Shown here piece after piece: positions 53,801 to 63,548 of a stretch of DNA of 64,000 nucleotides. The position numbers were made by a program, and so were the translations under genes. The notes beneath the pieces were generated by a model. That model worked only from the letters and a program-made list of their open reading frames with translations. It ran no database searches and was not told where the DNA came from. Positions within the stretch are counted from its first letter, which is position 1. Each line of letters begins with the position of its first letter. Origin of the DNA: Apostichopus japonicus (Eukaryota; Echinodermata; Holothuroidea; Aspidochirotida; Stichopodidae); NCBI RefSeq assembly GCF_037975245.1, contig NC_092581.1, positions 11,683,303 to 11,747,302 of the forward strand, read 5' to 3'.

Positions 53801-56800
53801 TGATTGGTAATACTGAGCATGGAGATAAGATGGAAGAAAGCTCAGGATCTAAATCAGATGATGAATCTTCATCAGAAGATGACGACACTGTAAGTTAAAA
53901 ATGAGAAAGGAACCCCCACTACCCCCTCTCTCCTTGTCCCTCTCTTGCTCCCTTCCCTCCTTCATGTATTAGTACCTAGCTGCCTTTTATAACCATAATT
54001 TACTTTTTACCAGATATCACTTTATGCACAAACAGTTTCAACAGCATACAGGTAGCCTCAGCAGTTATTTCTCCATTCCTTTCCTCTCTCACCTTTCATC
54101 TTCTCCCCTCCCATCCTCTTCACTGCTTTTGGTACCTCCTACCTGGGAATATTACCATGAGCATTCCTTCCAACCATCAGGATTCATCCAACAAGCCACC
54201 AGCCAAGAAGAGACGGAGTATGCGAACGTACGATGATAAGGCTTGGATTGAGGAATGCAGACGGCTCTTAGATATAATGTTTGCTAGTCAAGATTCGACT
54301 CCGTTTAGACAACCAGTAGATAAATCAGTCTACCCGGTAAGTTGTGGAAATGTAAATAACATTATCATACTGTACAGTTCACTAGCTTGTAGTATAACCA
54401 GTGGATGAATCAGTCTACCCGGTAGGTAGTGGAAATGTACATAACATTATCGTATAGTGCTGTACAGTGCATTAGCTTGTAGTATGACCAGTGGATGAAT
54501 CAGTCTACCTGGTAGGTAGTGGAAATGTACATTACATTATCATAAAGTGCTGTACAGTACACTATCTTGTAGTATAACCAGTGGATGAATCACTCTACCC
54601 GGTAGGTAGTGGAAATGTACACTACATTATCATATAGTGCTTTACAGTACACTATTGTAGAACAACCAGTGGATGAATCAGTCTACCTGGTAAGTAGTGG
54701 AAATGTAAATAACATTATCATATAGTGCTGTGCAGTGCATTAGCTTGTAGTATGACCAGTGGATGAATCAGTCTACCCGGTAGGTAGTGGTAATGTACAT
54801 TACATTATCAGATAGTGCTGTAAAGTACACTAGCTTGTAATATAACCAGTGGAGGAATCAGTCTACCCGATAGGTAGTGGAAATGTACATTACATTTTTA
54901 AATAGTGCTGTACAGTACACTGTCTTGTAGTATGTTACATGGCTTACACATTGTTACCAGTTCATACATTAGGTTATAGTATGTAAATGAAGCATTAACC
55001 TCACGATGTGATACAATATACAACATTATGTGATAACATGTGCTTTGTGTTATCACAGTAAAGTACATTATGTTATTACAACATAGTATACTGTGTTATC
55101 AAAGTATACTACATTATGTTACAACATAGTACACTGTTATCACAGTATATTACATTATGTTATTACAATATAGTACACTGTGTTATCACAGTATACTAAA
55201 TAATGTTACAACATAGCACACTGTTATCACTGTATAGTACAGTATGTTATTACAATGTAGTACACTGTGTTATCACAGTATTTAGTACTTTATGTTATTT
55301 CAACATAGAACACTGTTGTCACAGTATAGTACATTATGTTATTACACCACAGTGCACTGTGTTATCACAGTAAAGTACATTATGTTACAATTTACAATTT
55401 TATGTTACAATTTTTATATATCTTCGTCAAATGGTATCGTAAACTTGTGGATATGAGGGTGTGCAAGAGTAAAATGGTAAAGTGCGTTTTTCCTGTAATA
55501 ATGCCACAAACTTTGACATCTTGTCTGTCCGAGGCTTCTTGATCAAGGGCTTTTCTATCAAACTGCATATAATCTCCATCAGAAATATTTCACTGTTATG
55601 AACGGGGATATCTTTCTCCTCCTTCAGAATTATCGGAACGTCATTGATCACCCCATGGATCTATCGACTGTAAGGGAACAGCTGAATTCAAGGTTATATG
55701 AGGACCCCATAGAATTTGCGAAAGATGTTCGTCTGATCTTTACCAATTCCAAAGCATTCAACACCATGGATCTATGGACTGTAAGGGAACAGCTGAATGC
55801 AAGATTCTATCAGGACCCCATAGAATTTGCGAAAAATGTTCGTCTGATCTTTACCAATTCCAAAGCTTTCAACACTAATAAAAAGTCAGAGGTATGTGTT
55901 GAAACGAAGCTCTATACCTAAAAATTTGGGGCTTTTTTTATAAAACTTTTCATTTATAAAAGCTAAACCACTGGCAATAGGAAGTGTTCCTGCTATTATC
56001 TGTATCAAACAAGGTATAGGAATTTGATGAGCTGGCTACAACAGGATTTGAATCGGTCATTTTCAGGATTATAAGTCGTGTACTTTGCAAAGGAGCTACC
56101 AAGCTCTTTATAATTGGTGACGTGAATTGCCTTTTCCACTAGATTAAGAATTAAGGATTAGGATTAAGGATTCAGGGAATAATTTATCTGGTGTTGCATG
56201 GCAAAATGCTCTTGTACAATTGGCCAATTGCCATAGAATATGAACATCAAATTATTTGCTGGGGTTGAGGGCTACCACGTTGAAGTTTGTTTATACTTTT
56301 CTGTTGTTCATTTACTTTGATAGACAGGTTTCATATAACTTTCTTTCCATTCCCTACTTTCAGTAGATGTTATATATCGCCTCCCCCCACCCTACTCCCC
56401 CACTCTTCCCCACAGACACTAACCCCATCTGTCTTAACATTATTCTTCTTTGAAACCCTATTTCTTTATCTCTTCTTTCAGATCTATTCCATGACCTTGA
56501 GGCTGTCAGCTCTCTTTGAAGACAAAGTCAGGGATACCCTCCGAGATTACAAAAATGCAGCTAAACATATAATACTGACAAAGGGCAAGAGGTATATATA
56601 CCTAATCCACCGATACCTCTCCCCTCCCTTCCTCCCAGCCCTGCACCCATTTATAACTGACAATTGGCACACTATTGCATATTGTGCATTGGATTTATAA
56701 GAGCCATTCAATATTCGTATTTTTTGTTACATGTAGCCATTTAAATATTTCGAGAGAACCAGACTTATTGTTGTATAAATAAGGACAAAATTGTTGTCAA

Positions 56801-59131
56801 GCATGTGTTACTTTTCTTTGGAAGGTATAATTGATGCAGGTCTATGCATCAGGATCGCAACAGGTTTTTACTTAACGCAACAGTTGTATAACATTCCTCT
56901 TTGAGTTTTCATCGTATTTGCAAATGTTTCATCCCAGGAGGCCGTCATGGTTTCAGAGGCCACTGAATTCCGAGCAGAGTTCCCAAAGCGATATTCTTCC
57001 CGAGTTAGACGACAAACCAGGGCCGTCAGGAATCTCTACCAGAACAACAAGGTCAAGGTTAAAGCAAGGTAGCCATGACTTAACCAGTTCACCTGTGTTC
57101 AAAGTTATTATAAATAATGATCAAAGGTCCGACAGTTGACAGCTGAGATGATACTCTGGGGTTACACTGAGCTTCTCTGGTAGAAATTCAAACATTTGAC
57201 TACAACTGCTGAAGAGTACTGGGCAGTTGGAGGCAATGCGACTTTTATGTTATAAAAAAAATACATGTTTTGAAGACTAAGATCCCGAGGTCGGGGCGGG
57301 CCTCTGGGATAATAAATGTCACCAGGCGCCATTTTTGATGTCCTCATGTTACCTTAAAATGAGAATGATGTTGTTGTTGTTGTTGTTTATCCCACATATA
57401 TCCTCAGTCCTCCTAATTGATGCTGGGCCCTGGAGTTGTAGTCCCTCTGATTGATAAGCCTGAAGAACCTCAAGATAAAGAAATGTGATTAAATAGTGCC
57501 TTTTGTTGCCATGGGAACATTCAAATACTGAAATTCGAAGTACAGATTTGGTTATTTGAAGTTTTGCAACATGTACAGGGATGTGCTCACACTGGGCGGC
57601 ACCGGGCGGCTGTGCCCAGCAGTTCTGAATGCCGCCCAGCACAAACAGTATTTTAAGTTGAGTAGAAGTGAGCTAACTTGTATTTGGTAGTAGCTATTAT
57701 TGACCGGTGCTGTTGCCGAGTGGATAAAGGCGGTGGCATTTGAAGCAATGAGGCTTAGCAATCGGGAGGTTCGGGTTCGATTTCCGGCCGGGTCATAGTA
57801 AGGTGGGTTTTTCATCCAAGAGCAATCTACGGTTTTCCCATCTGAAATGACTTTCTAAATTGAAAAGATTCCAAATTTCAGTTAAAATGTTGAATTGGAA
57901 GCCACCCAACGTGTAAGTTGTAATCCATAAGCCCTTGCGGGTTTCTCCCACATTTGCGTCGTAAAAATAACTGCTGATTAATATTATTATTATTATCACG
58001 CTTCTCTCCTTCAGTAACCAATGGCGTCTCACAGGTATCCCAGCAGAGTGACGATTCTGGTAGGAGTGACTCCGATACCATTCCATTAACCAAGGATTCC
58101 AGCAGTGGAGACGATGACGAAGACCTCGACAGGGACTCCTCGTCAGAAGGGGATGAAGAAGACGGAGGGAGAGGCGAGAAAACACCCACCAAGCAAATAT
58201 CGAGGAGGAGATGCAGAAGGACAAAGAGAATGGCGACGGCAGGTGTGAATCTTTTAAGCAATTGTTTTCATCTTTACCATTTCGTCATGGATTGTATGGA
58301 TTTTTAACTTGTGTTGTAGCCATTATTATTCTCTTTCGTATATTTTTATTGACTTTTTTGCATATTTTTACAAACATAGGAGGTTTGGGTGCACATCGTG
58401 TAAAAGAGACTCTTACAGAATATCTTAACTTGGAAGCACATATCACGATATGTCTCTGTGAAAGTGGTAGAAAATGGGGTTACTGTGAAGAGAGCTGTGC
58501 CATTTGAGAAAGGTTTTATCATCATGTAAGGTAGCACTTCATACCAAATATTGTAGGAATTGGTATTCAAAATATCAAGTTAAACATTATTCTCCTAAGC
58601 TTTTAAGATGGTTGGCATCATAGAATGAGGGTAGCCATTGAAATTGGGGGTTTTGCAAAGTACTTTTCTAGTCAAGAAATGTGCAGAAAACTGTAGCGTC
58701 AGTCCTTTCTATTAGTGTCATAACTGACGGATCAAATTTTGATAAGTTGATCCGTTTTGGGAAGAGTTAAAGATAGTTAGTAAAGTGATCTGAACTAAAG
58801 GGTAACCACATGGAACCTGCCGCTGTAAAAGGCACATTTGGATCCACTTACCTAAATGATGTACCCAAAGCAAATTCTTTCCGTTCCTCTAGGAAAGAGA
58901 CGAATACAGTCGAAAGGTTCCAAAAGGAAGACGAGCCATCACTCCCAAGTGGAGGAAGAAGATGAACCGAACGACTCGCCAAGTATGAGGACGAGAAACA
59001 GAGGGAAAAGGACGGTGGTGTACGATGAAAACGACAGCGAAGAAGGCGGGGAGGAGATGAGCCCGAGAGAGACAGTTCAGAAGAAGAAGAAGAGGAAGAG
59101 GGAGAGGAAGGTGAAGAAGAAGATGTGGTGA
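44681..59131 (+). CDS. PHIP/BRWD C-terminal half, copy 2 (15 exons, altered)
   Basis: Exons 14'-28' with all splice sites and phases kept: 2619 nt, 872 residues plus TGA. It has the cryptic Tudor region and both bromodomains but no WD40 part. Changes against copy 1: a 24-bp deletion in exon 16' removing part of the INLQPPK motif, a 111-bp in-frame duplication in bromodomain 2, and a 1-bp deletion in exon 28' that replaces the acidic C-terminus. An in-frame ATG at 44585 is open straight into exon 14', so an own start is conceivable. Exon 13 of copy 1 is also phase-compatible with exon 14'. Whether it is expressed, an alternative 3' end of the same gene, a decaying pseudogene or an assembly artefact cannot be settled from sequence. 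Confidence 0.7.
45381..45451 (+). CDS. copy 2 exon 15'
   Basis: 71 nt, [20 protein letters not shown]. Acceptor tcttcag, donor gtaagt. Intron 15' (45452-47055) carries two inserts absent from copy 1, at about 45610-45830 and 46010-46430; neither is recognised. Confidence 0.8.
47056..47212 (+). CDS. copy 2 exon 16' with 24-bp deletion
   Basis: 157 nt against 181 in copy 1. Reads [19 protein letters not shown]: the conserved Trp of SDYSDW is Cys and the INLQPPK block is gone, in frame. The basic stretch is retained. Acceptor atccgtcag, donor gtaaag. Confidence 0.85.
47522..47746 (+). CDS. copy 2 exon 17': cryptic Tudor region, first part
   Basis: 225 nt, same length as exon 17; [20 protein letters not shown] then [20 protein letters not shown]. 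Five residue changes. Acceptor ttccaaag, donor gtacta, phase 0. Confidence 0.88.
47868..49420. mobile_element. unclassified insertion in intron 17' (about 1.55 kb), copy 2 only
   Basis: Copy 1 passes through this point without it (near 14040). The insert begins tgaagcgaaccgcgg and ends near actactgtaaca. On the minus strand it would start TG and end CA, LTR-like; alternatively short TGAAGYGAA ends form an imperfect inverted pair. A target duplication is not clear. No protein frame is recognised. Confidence 0.6.
49515..49856 (+). repeat. CACCCATATCCCT minisatellite in intron 17', copy 2
   Basis: Counterpart of 14127-14412, somewhat longer, with the same core units. The rest of the intron to 50334 aligns with copy 1. 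Confidence 0.85.
50335..50459 (+). CDS. copy 2 exon 18'
   Basis: 125 nt, [20 protein letters not shown] then [18 protein letters not shown]. Two residue changes from exon 18. Acceptor catattag, donor gtaatt. Intron 18' is only about 400 bp because the hAT element and neighbouring sequence are missing. Confidence 0.88.
50866..51060 (+). CDS. copy 2 exon 19'
   Basis: 195 nt, [18 protein letters not shown] then [18 protein letters not shown]. Acceptor tctcag, donor gtatgt. Conserved Tudor-like strands retained. Confidence 0.9.
51640..51713 (+). repeat. degenerate tRNA-like sequence, copy 2
   Basis: Counterpart of 18153-18227. The anticodon-type stem ctggg/cccag is perfect here, with the loop reading cttctaa. 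The acceptor stem is absent, so it is not a functional tRNA. The rest of intron 19' (51061-51871) is plain. Confidence 0.55.
51872..51933 (+). CDS. copy 2 exon 20'
   Basis: 62 nt, [19 protein letters not shown], identical in protein to exon 20. Acceptor tgtcgtag, donor gtaagt. Intron 20' (51934-53176) is 1.2 kb against 3.5 kb because the PIF/Harbinger-like element is absent; a small internal duplication around 52130-52260 and T-rich runs are seen. Confidence 0.9.
53177..53576 (+). CDS. copy 2 exon 21': bromodomain 1
   Basis: 400 nt. The full bromodomain is kept, including [20 protein letters not shown] and NTNAYNDP. Thirteen residues differ from exon 21; seven of these change a non-basic residue to Lys or Arg, and one replaces Trp by Cys. 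Acceptor ttccag, donor gtaatg. Confidence 0.92.
53640..53728 (+). repeat. short purine tract in intron 21', copy 2
   Basis: Gagaggga-type repeats (gggagacagggag), about 90 bp, at the position of the 350-bp tract in copy 1. Confidence 0.8.
53760..53889 (+). CDS. copy 2 exon 22'
   Basis: 130 nt, [17 protein letters not shown] then an acidic run ([13 protein letters not shown]). Acceptor tttgcag, donor gtaagt. Intron 22' (53890-54180) is pyrimidine-rich. Confidence 0.88.
54181..54336 (+). CDS. copy 2 exon 23': start of bromodomain 2
   Basis: 156 nt. [20 protein letters not shown] then [15 protein letters not shown]. Acceptor accatcag, donor gtaagt. The last 26 nt begin a seven-unit minisatellite. 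Confidence 0.92.
54311..54930 (+). repeat. exon-edge minisatellite carrying the exon 23' splice donor, 7 units
   Basis: Seven tandem units of about 86-93 bp, each with the exon end, a donor-like site (ccggtaggt, ctggtaggt, ctggtaagt or ccgataggt) and the first intron bases. Unit copies differ by several percent. Three units are present in copy 1. Confidence 0.92.
55006..55404 (+). repeat. AT-rich tandem repeat in intron 23', copy 2
   Basis: Counterpart of 23801-24168: alternating tagtacattatgttatt and acactgtgttatcacag units. Confidence 0.85.
55628..55891 (+). CDS. copy 2 exon 24' with 111-bp internal tandem duplication
   Basis: 264 nt against 153. Bases 55655-55765 and 55766-55876 are two in-frame 37-residue units, each running from MDL(S/W)TVREQL to FTNSKAFNT. 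The second unit differs from exon 24 at 3 of 111 bases, the first at 7. The frame is kept, but the bromodomain would carry two copies of the helix A to BC-loop part. Acceptor ccttcag, donor gtatgt. Confidence 0.93.
56028..56112 (-). repeat. degenerate tRNA-like sequence, copy 2
   Basis: Counterpart of 24756-24840 on the minus strand, with a box B-like gattcaaatcc. The rest of intron 24' (55892-56481) is plain. Confidence 0.5.
56482..56591 (+). CDS. copy 2 exon 25'
   Basis: 110 nt, protein identical to exon 25 ([15 protein letters not shown]...); one silent base difference. Marks the start of the nearly identical part of the duplication. Confidence 0.92.
56938..57068 (+). CDS. copy 2 exon 26'
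   Basis: 131 nt, [19 protein letters not shown]..., one silent base different from exon 26. The donor is gtagcc instead of gtatcc, a slightly weaker site. Intron 26' (57069-58014) holds a (GTT)n run at about 57370 and the SINE. Confidence 0.88.
57702..57996 (+). mobile_element. tRNA-derived SINE, copy 2
   Basis: Counterpart of 26466-26763, about 98% identical, with one base changed in box B (ggttcgatttcc). Ends in (ATT)n 18 bp before the exon 27' acceptor. Confidence 0.83.
58015..58242 (+). CDS. copy 2 exon 27'
   Basis: 228 nt, two bases different from exon 27, protein identical. Acceptor ccttcag, donor gtgtga. Intron 27' (58243-58892) lacks the 104-bp insert and the G-rich stretch of copy 1. 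Confidence 0.9.
58893..59131 (+). CDS. copy 2 exon 28' with frameshift, basic C-terminus
   Basis: Same acceptor and same start ([20 protein letters not shown]), [20 protein letters not shown] kept. At about 59059 one G is missing (gatgagcc against gatggagcc), shifting the frame so that the GAA/GAG run is read as AAG/AGG. The tail becomes [16 protein letters not shown] and stops at 59129-59131, losing the family SSRGR end. Confidence 0.9.
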
Positions 59132-59166
59132 CGATATCCAGCAGAGGACGAAGAAGAAGAACAACC

Positions 59167-59705
59167 TTGAAAGCGAGGGCCCAATTACTGAGCGACTGAG
59201 AGAGATGAACTCAAATGTTTATTGAAAGGGTTGAAATGTTGAAAGCGAGGGCCCAGTTACTGAGCGACTGAGAGAGATGGACCCATATGTTTATTGAAAG
59301 GGTTGATATGTGGTTGATATGTTGAAAGCGAGGGCCCAGTTACTGAGCGACTGAGAGAGATGAACTCAAATGTTTATTGAAAGGGTTGAAATGTTGAAAG
59401 CGAGGGCCCAGTTACTGAGCGACTGAGAGAGATGGAACCATATGTTTATTGAAAGGGTTGATATGTGGTTGATATGTTGAAAGCAAGGGCCCAGTTACTG
59501 AGCGACTGAGAGAGATGGACCCATATGTTTATTGAAAGGGTTGATATGTGGTTGATATGTTGAAAGTGAGGGCCCAGTTACTGAGCGACTGAGAGAGATG
59601 AAAACATATATATCATTGAAAGGGTTGAGGTGTGGTTGAAATGTTGAGAGTGAGCTGGGCCCAGTTACTGAGTGACTGAGAGAGATAAATTCACATATAT
59701 ATTGC
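59167..59705 (+). repeat. C-terminus/stop-codon minisatellite, 7 units, copy 2
   Basis: Units of about 71-85 bp starting near 59167, 59238, 59322, 59393, 59477, 59562 and 59643. Each contains aagcgagggcccagttactg and the former stop tga. Because of the frameshift, all units are now 3' UTR. Confidence 0.9.
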
Positions 59706-61949
59706 AAGGGTTTGTATTATTTTGTGAGTGCAGCTGAATGGAAGGGCACAGTCTCTGAGTGACTGACTGCTTAATAATTATCTTTTATGGCAAAGGTTGA
59801 GTTATTTTGTGACTGTTTTTGGGTGAAAGCATTGGTCAGGCTTCATAGAGACTGCTAGGTAATCTGGTACATTTCATGGAAGGGTCAAAGAAAGCAGTTG
59901 ACTAAGATACTTAATAGTGACTGATAGATTGACATGCTAAGTGCAAGGGCCCGGTAACTAAGTCACTGTTTTTGGCATGTTCCATGGGGAGCAGCGACTA
60001 AGTTGTTGACAGTTTTACTGCTTATTTGAAACAGCGACTGTAACTTGGTTATTGATTGATAGCTGATGTTGATAACAAGAATGAAGTTACTGAGAGGTTT
60101 GTTATAATATTGAAACATGGATACACCGTGACACTAGCAAATTGACTCAACTTACCTGTCTTCTCACAACCTCAGCACTTGTGAAAACATGTGTGACTGC
60201 AATGTTAAAATGCCATATTGTCTGGAGGACTGGCACGAAGGGAATGACAAGAGAGAATGCTTTAAGTTGCATCAAAAACTGCTTGTGTCGCGGTATAGGC
60301 TTTGCCGTCTGGTGTATGTAATGTGTGGTAGGTTAGCATTTGAATTGTTTAACAGACTTCTGATATACCACATTCTACTAGCATTTTAGAAACTTTTAGA
60401 ATACATATGGAAACAGCTGAGTTTGTGATGTCATCATGGGTTATCAGGCGGAAAAACGTCTTTGTTTTAATAATGCATTAGTTGTTATCCACTGAAGATA
60501 ATATTGACAACTAAAAGAACATTCCAAATCAATCTCATTTCAAGTATTAATCAAGGATTAAAAGAACGTCTGTCATGATGACATCACAGAACCCCCCCCC
60601 CCACCCTTACAATGATCCATTTCCTGAAGTTAAGAAAAAAGAAGAGTTTTATTTGGCAAAAATAGTTTACTTTCAAAGAACCATATCTACAGTGAAGAAC
60701 AAGATATTGAGATAGATTGAACACAACTAATAGTGTAGAATATTTGTTCTCATAGATATAAGTATAATATCATTACCAGAATATCACTCTAACGTACCTA
60801 AAAGTACTATAATCCAGACACTCAACAAGGCATCTTAAATGAAACAATTAACAGTACTGTAGTTATCTCAAAATCACATCCATTTTTCAGGAAGATTCCA
60901 ATGTGTACACTACCATATCAACTTGTGCTTTCCCCATTGCCTATTAATGTTTCAGTAAACTGACATATTCTCCCATATAACCCCCACCCCCATTCTGCCT
61001 GGAGCATATCCAGTAATGTTTTGATCATAGAGGTCACTACATCTTATATAAACCTATTTGTTCGTTTTTTGCTTTTCTTTTAGAAGAAAACATATTATGG
61101 AGTAATGATAATTACAGAATTGCTCTTTTGTTACAATATTTTCCTTTAAAGAGATTTGATCATGAAATAAATTTAAATTAATTTTAAATTACAGCAGGGT
61201 TTGCTTCATTCCTTCTGTATGTTTCGGTATAGAATGAATGAGGAATGTATAGGCCATGGGGTGTTCTCAGACAACGATCTAATTTGCATAATTTATTCAT
61301 TTAAAATTAAATTTGATAGATAATTCATATGCTTCTCAAATAATTGTGTGTGAAAGTCTAGCGTTGTATCCACTTAGTGTACATGAACAAAATTAAAAAA
61401 AATTAAAAAATAAACTGGTTAAAAAAAGGTAAAAAAAATTGAGCAAGATTATGGAGAAATATTGTGAGAAAAAAACTTTGTAAAATTTTCAGATAAATTT
61501 TGCACAATGGTTGAACATTTTGTAGAAAGCATTGCACATCTTCCTTGTACAGGATCTCCTCAGGCTCATTAATACACTTAATATTTTGTACTTATCAAAA
61601 CCTTGGTTTTGTCATTTTTTTCCCCTTCAAGATAATCTTGCTATGACAGTGTGTTGGTGACTTGCTATCTTTATTGTTTCTAAATATACAATACTTGCAG
61701 CACATGGCGTCTACCCCTTCTAATTCCCCTTCCCCTCGCCCTTCTAACACCAATCACCCTGCCCCCCCCCTTGTCCGTTCACAGTTTACTCATACCATTT
61801 TCAGTAGGATTGGTATTGGTAACTTCTTAGTGCAGCTCACTACTGAATGTTCATATCAAAGCAGTTTGTTACCTTCTTCTATCCCAGTTTCATTTTGAAA
61901 ATTGAAATGTCCAAATGTTTGATGATTTTCAATTGATCAATATTGATTG
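59706..61949 (+). other. 3' UTR and flank of copy 2
   Basis: Near-identical to 28620-30870. Candidate polyadenylation signal aataaa at 61166-61171. No other gene recognised. Confidence 0.6.
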
Positions 61950-62954
61950 CAAATAAGATAAGATGCCAAGAGCATTATTATGAATAAAAAGATTTATAAA
62001 GCGTCAACTATACAAAGTAGTAATGAAAAGGCGCTGGACAGAGTCAAGACACAAAAAATCAAAGCAACAAAAAGAGAAGGATAAAAAAGCAAACATACAG
62101 AATCAAACCAGTGAGATAAAAAAAAAAGCGTCAGAGCAAATAAAATGCAATCAATAAATACTTCTCAAAATAAGGAAGATAAAAATAAGTTTTTACTTAA
62201 CCTTTTCTTAAAAATTATAAAGATGTTACTACTTCGAATGTTAATAGTAAAACTATTTCAGAGTTTATGAGCAATGAAGCAAAAAGCGCGTTCTCCTAAC
62301 TTAGAATGGACTCTAGGAACACATAAAGAGATCAGACATAATATAAGACAGAGATCAGATATAAGCTGACAGAGTGCAATAATATCTGGTCTACTATGGA
62401 AGCAAATAGTTAAGATAGCAATGTCCCTTGTCACGAAGCATATTAAAGGCAAGCGTGACCTGGATTCGGTAAGTAATAGGCAACCATGTAGTAAACCCTC
62501 TCGCAGGAGAGGAGTACTTTAACATGCGTGCGTGCTCGATGGTACATCAACAACAGCATTCTGAATTCGTAGCTAATAGATAACATAATATACGTAATCC
62601 ACTGTAGAAACAATTCACATAGTCAATGTGACTAATAACAAGAGCAAGAATGGAAACTGAGGTACTTACATAATTTCGAATCCTATCAAGTTGACCACGA
62701 GCAATTTGACATCTCTTATTCGCTTGTAAGATAAAGTTGGAAAGTTTCGTTGAAAATAGCACCCAAACATTGACATGATATGACTTAAGCAAACGATACC
62801 CTCGTTTGACCAACACGCGGAACGATAATCAAAAGTTCGTTTCTGAAGCTGATGACGATAACCTTAAACAATTATCTCAATATTAGCCTCATTTCTTTCT
62901 AATCTGATTTGAGAGATCCAAACCTTAATTCCAGCAAGACAAGTCTGCATTTGA
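61950..62954 (-). mobile_element. CR1/L2-like LINE 3' fragment, copy 2, minus strand
   Basis: Counterpart of 30880-31905. Its 5' part is cut at 62954 by a deletion that also removed the plus-strand LINE fragment present in copy 1. Confidence 0.7.
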
Positions 62955-63356
62955 GTGTTTATGTCTTCAGTTTTTCTCTCTCCTGGGGTCCTGGACTTGA
63001 GTGTCACTCCTGATCCTTTTATTCTACTAAACTAAACTACTCCATATTTGTGGTTATTTGCATATATTGCAACGCCCTAAAAGTGGCATTCCTTTGGAGA
63101 GATGATTTACGATTTCGTTGATTACTCATATTTTCCCATTTTTAAGAGTCCGATTTTCAGTAACATACGCTCTGTAAGTATTTCAATTCATTGTTAGGGA
63201 TAGAACATTGAAATATTGCATCGTTTATCTGATTTGAATACAAAGACCATACAGTATTTCACAACGGAGGAAAGTACATCTGTAAACGATACGTTCATAT
63301 TTTACGCCTATTGAATCTTTACTACTATACTTCCAAGGATCATTTCTATAGTTCGT

Positions 63357-63548
63357 AAGTTATTAGCCTTTTGGCTAAGATCATGTGTAGTATCTGTTCC
63401 CTTAGGGAATGGTGATACACACCTGACGATGATCACACAGTCACAGTCCCGATGCAAGGGGACTGGGGCTGAGAGCGGATCAGTCGTTTGGTAGTTTGGT
63501 TTTCGTGCCCAGGTTCTTTCCTGGGTGACTTTTTCTTAAAAAGTATTA
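63357..63548 (+). mobile_element. U2-snRNA-headed SINE-like element (175 bp) with target duplication
   Basis: 63366-63399 reads gccttttggctaagatc followed by atgtgtagtatctgttc. From my memory of U2 snRNA this matches positions from about 12 to 45 with one mismatch, and includes the branch-point-pairing gtagta. The body is unrelated to U2 and has two clear hairpins (cagtccc/gggactg; cccagg/cctggg), then gactttttctt, a possible Pol III terminator. Flanks: aagttatta (63357-63365) and aagtatta (63541-63548). The empty site is seen in copy 1 at 32833-32841. Confidence 0.85.

Noticed and set aside
63366-63540. True U2 snRNA gene
   Set aside because: Only about the first third of U2 after its first 11 bases is present; no Sm site, no U2 3' stem-loops, and the target duplication shows an insertion.
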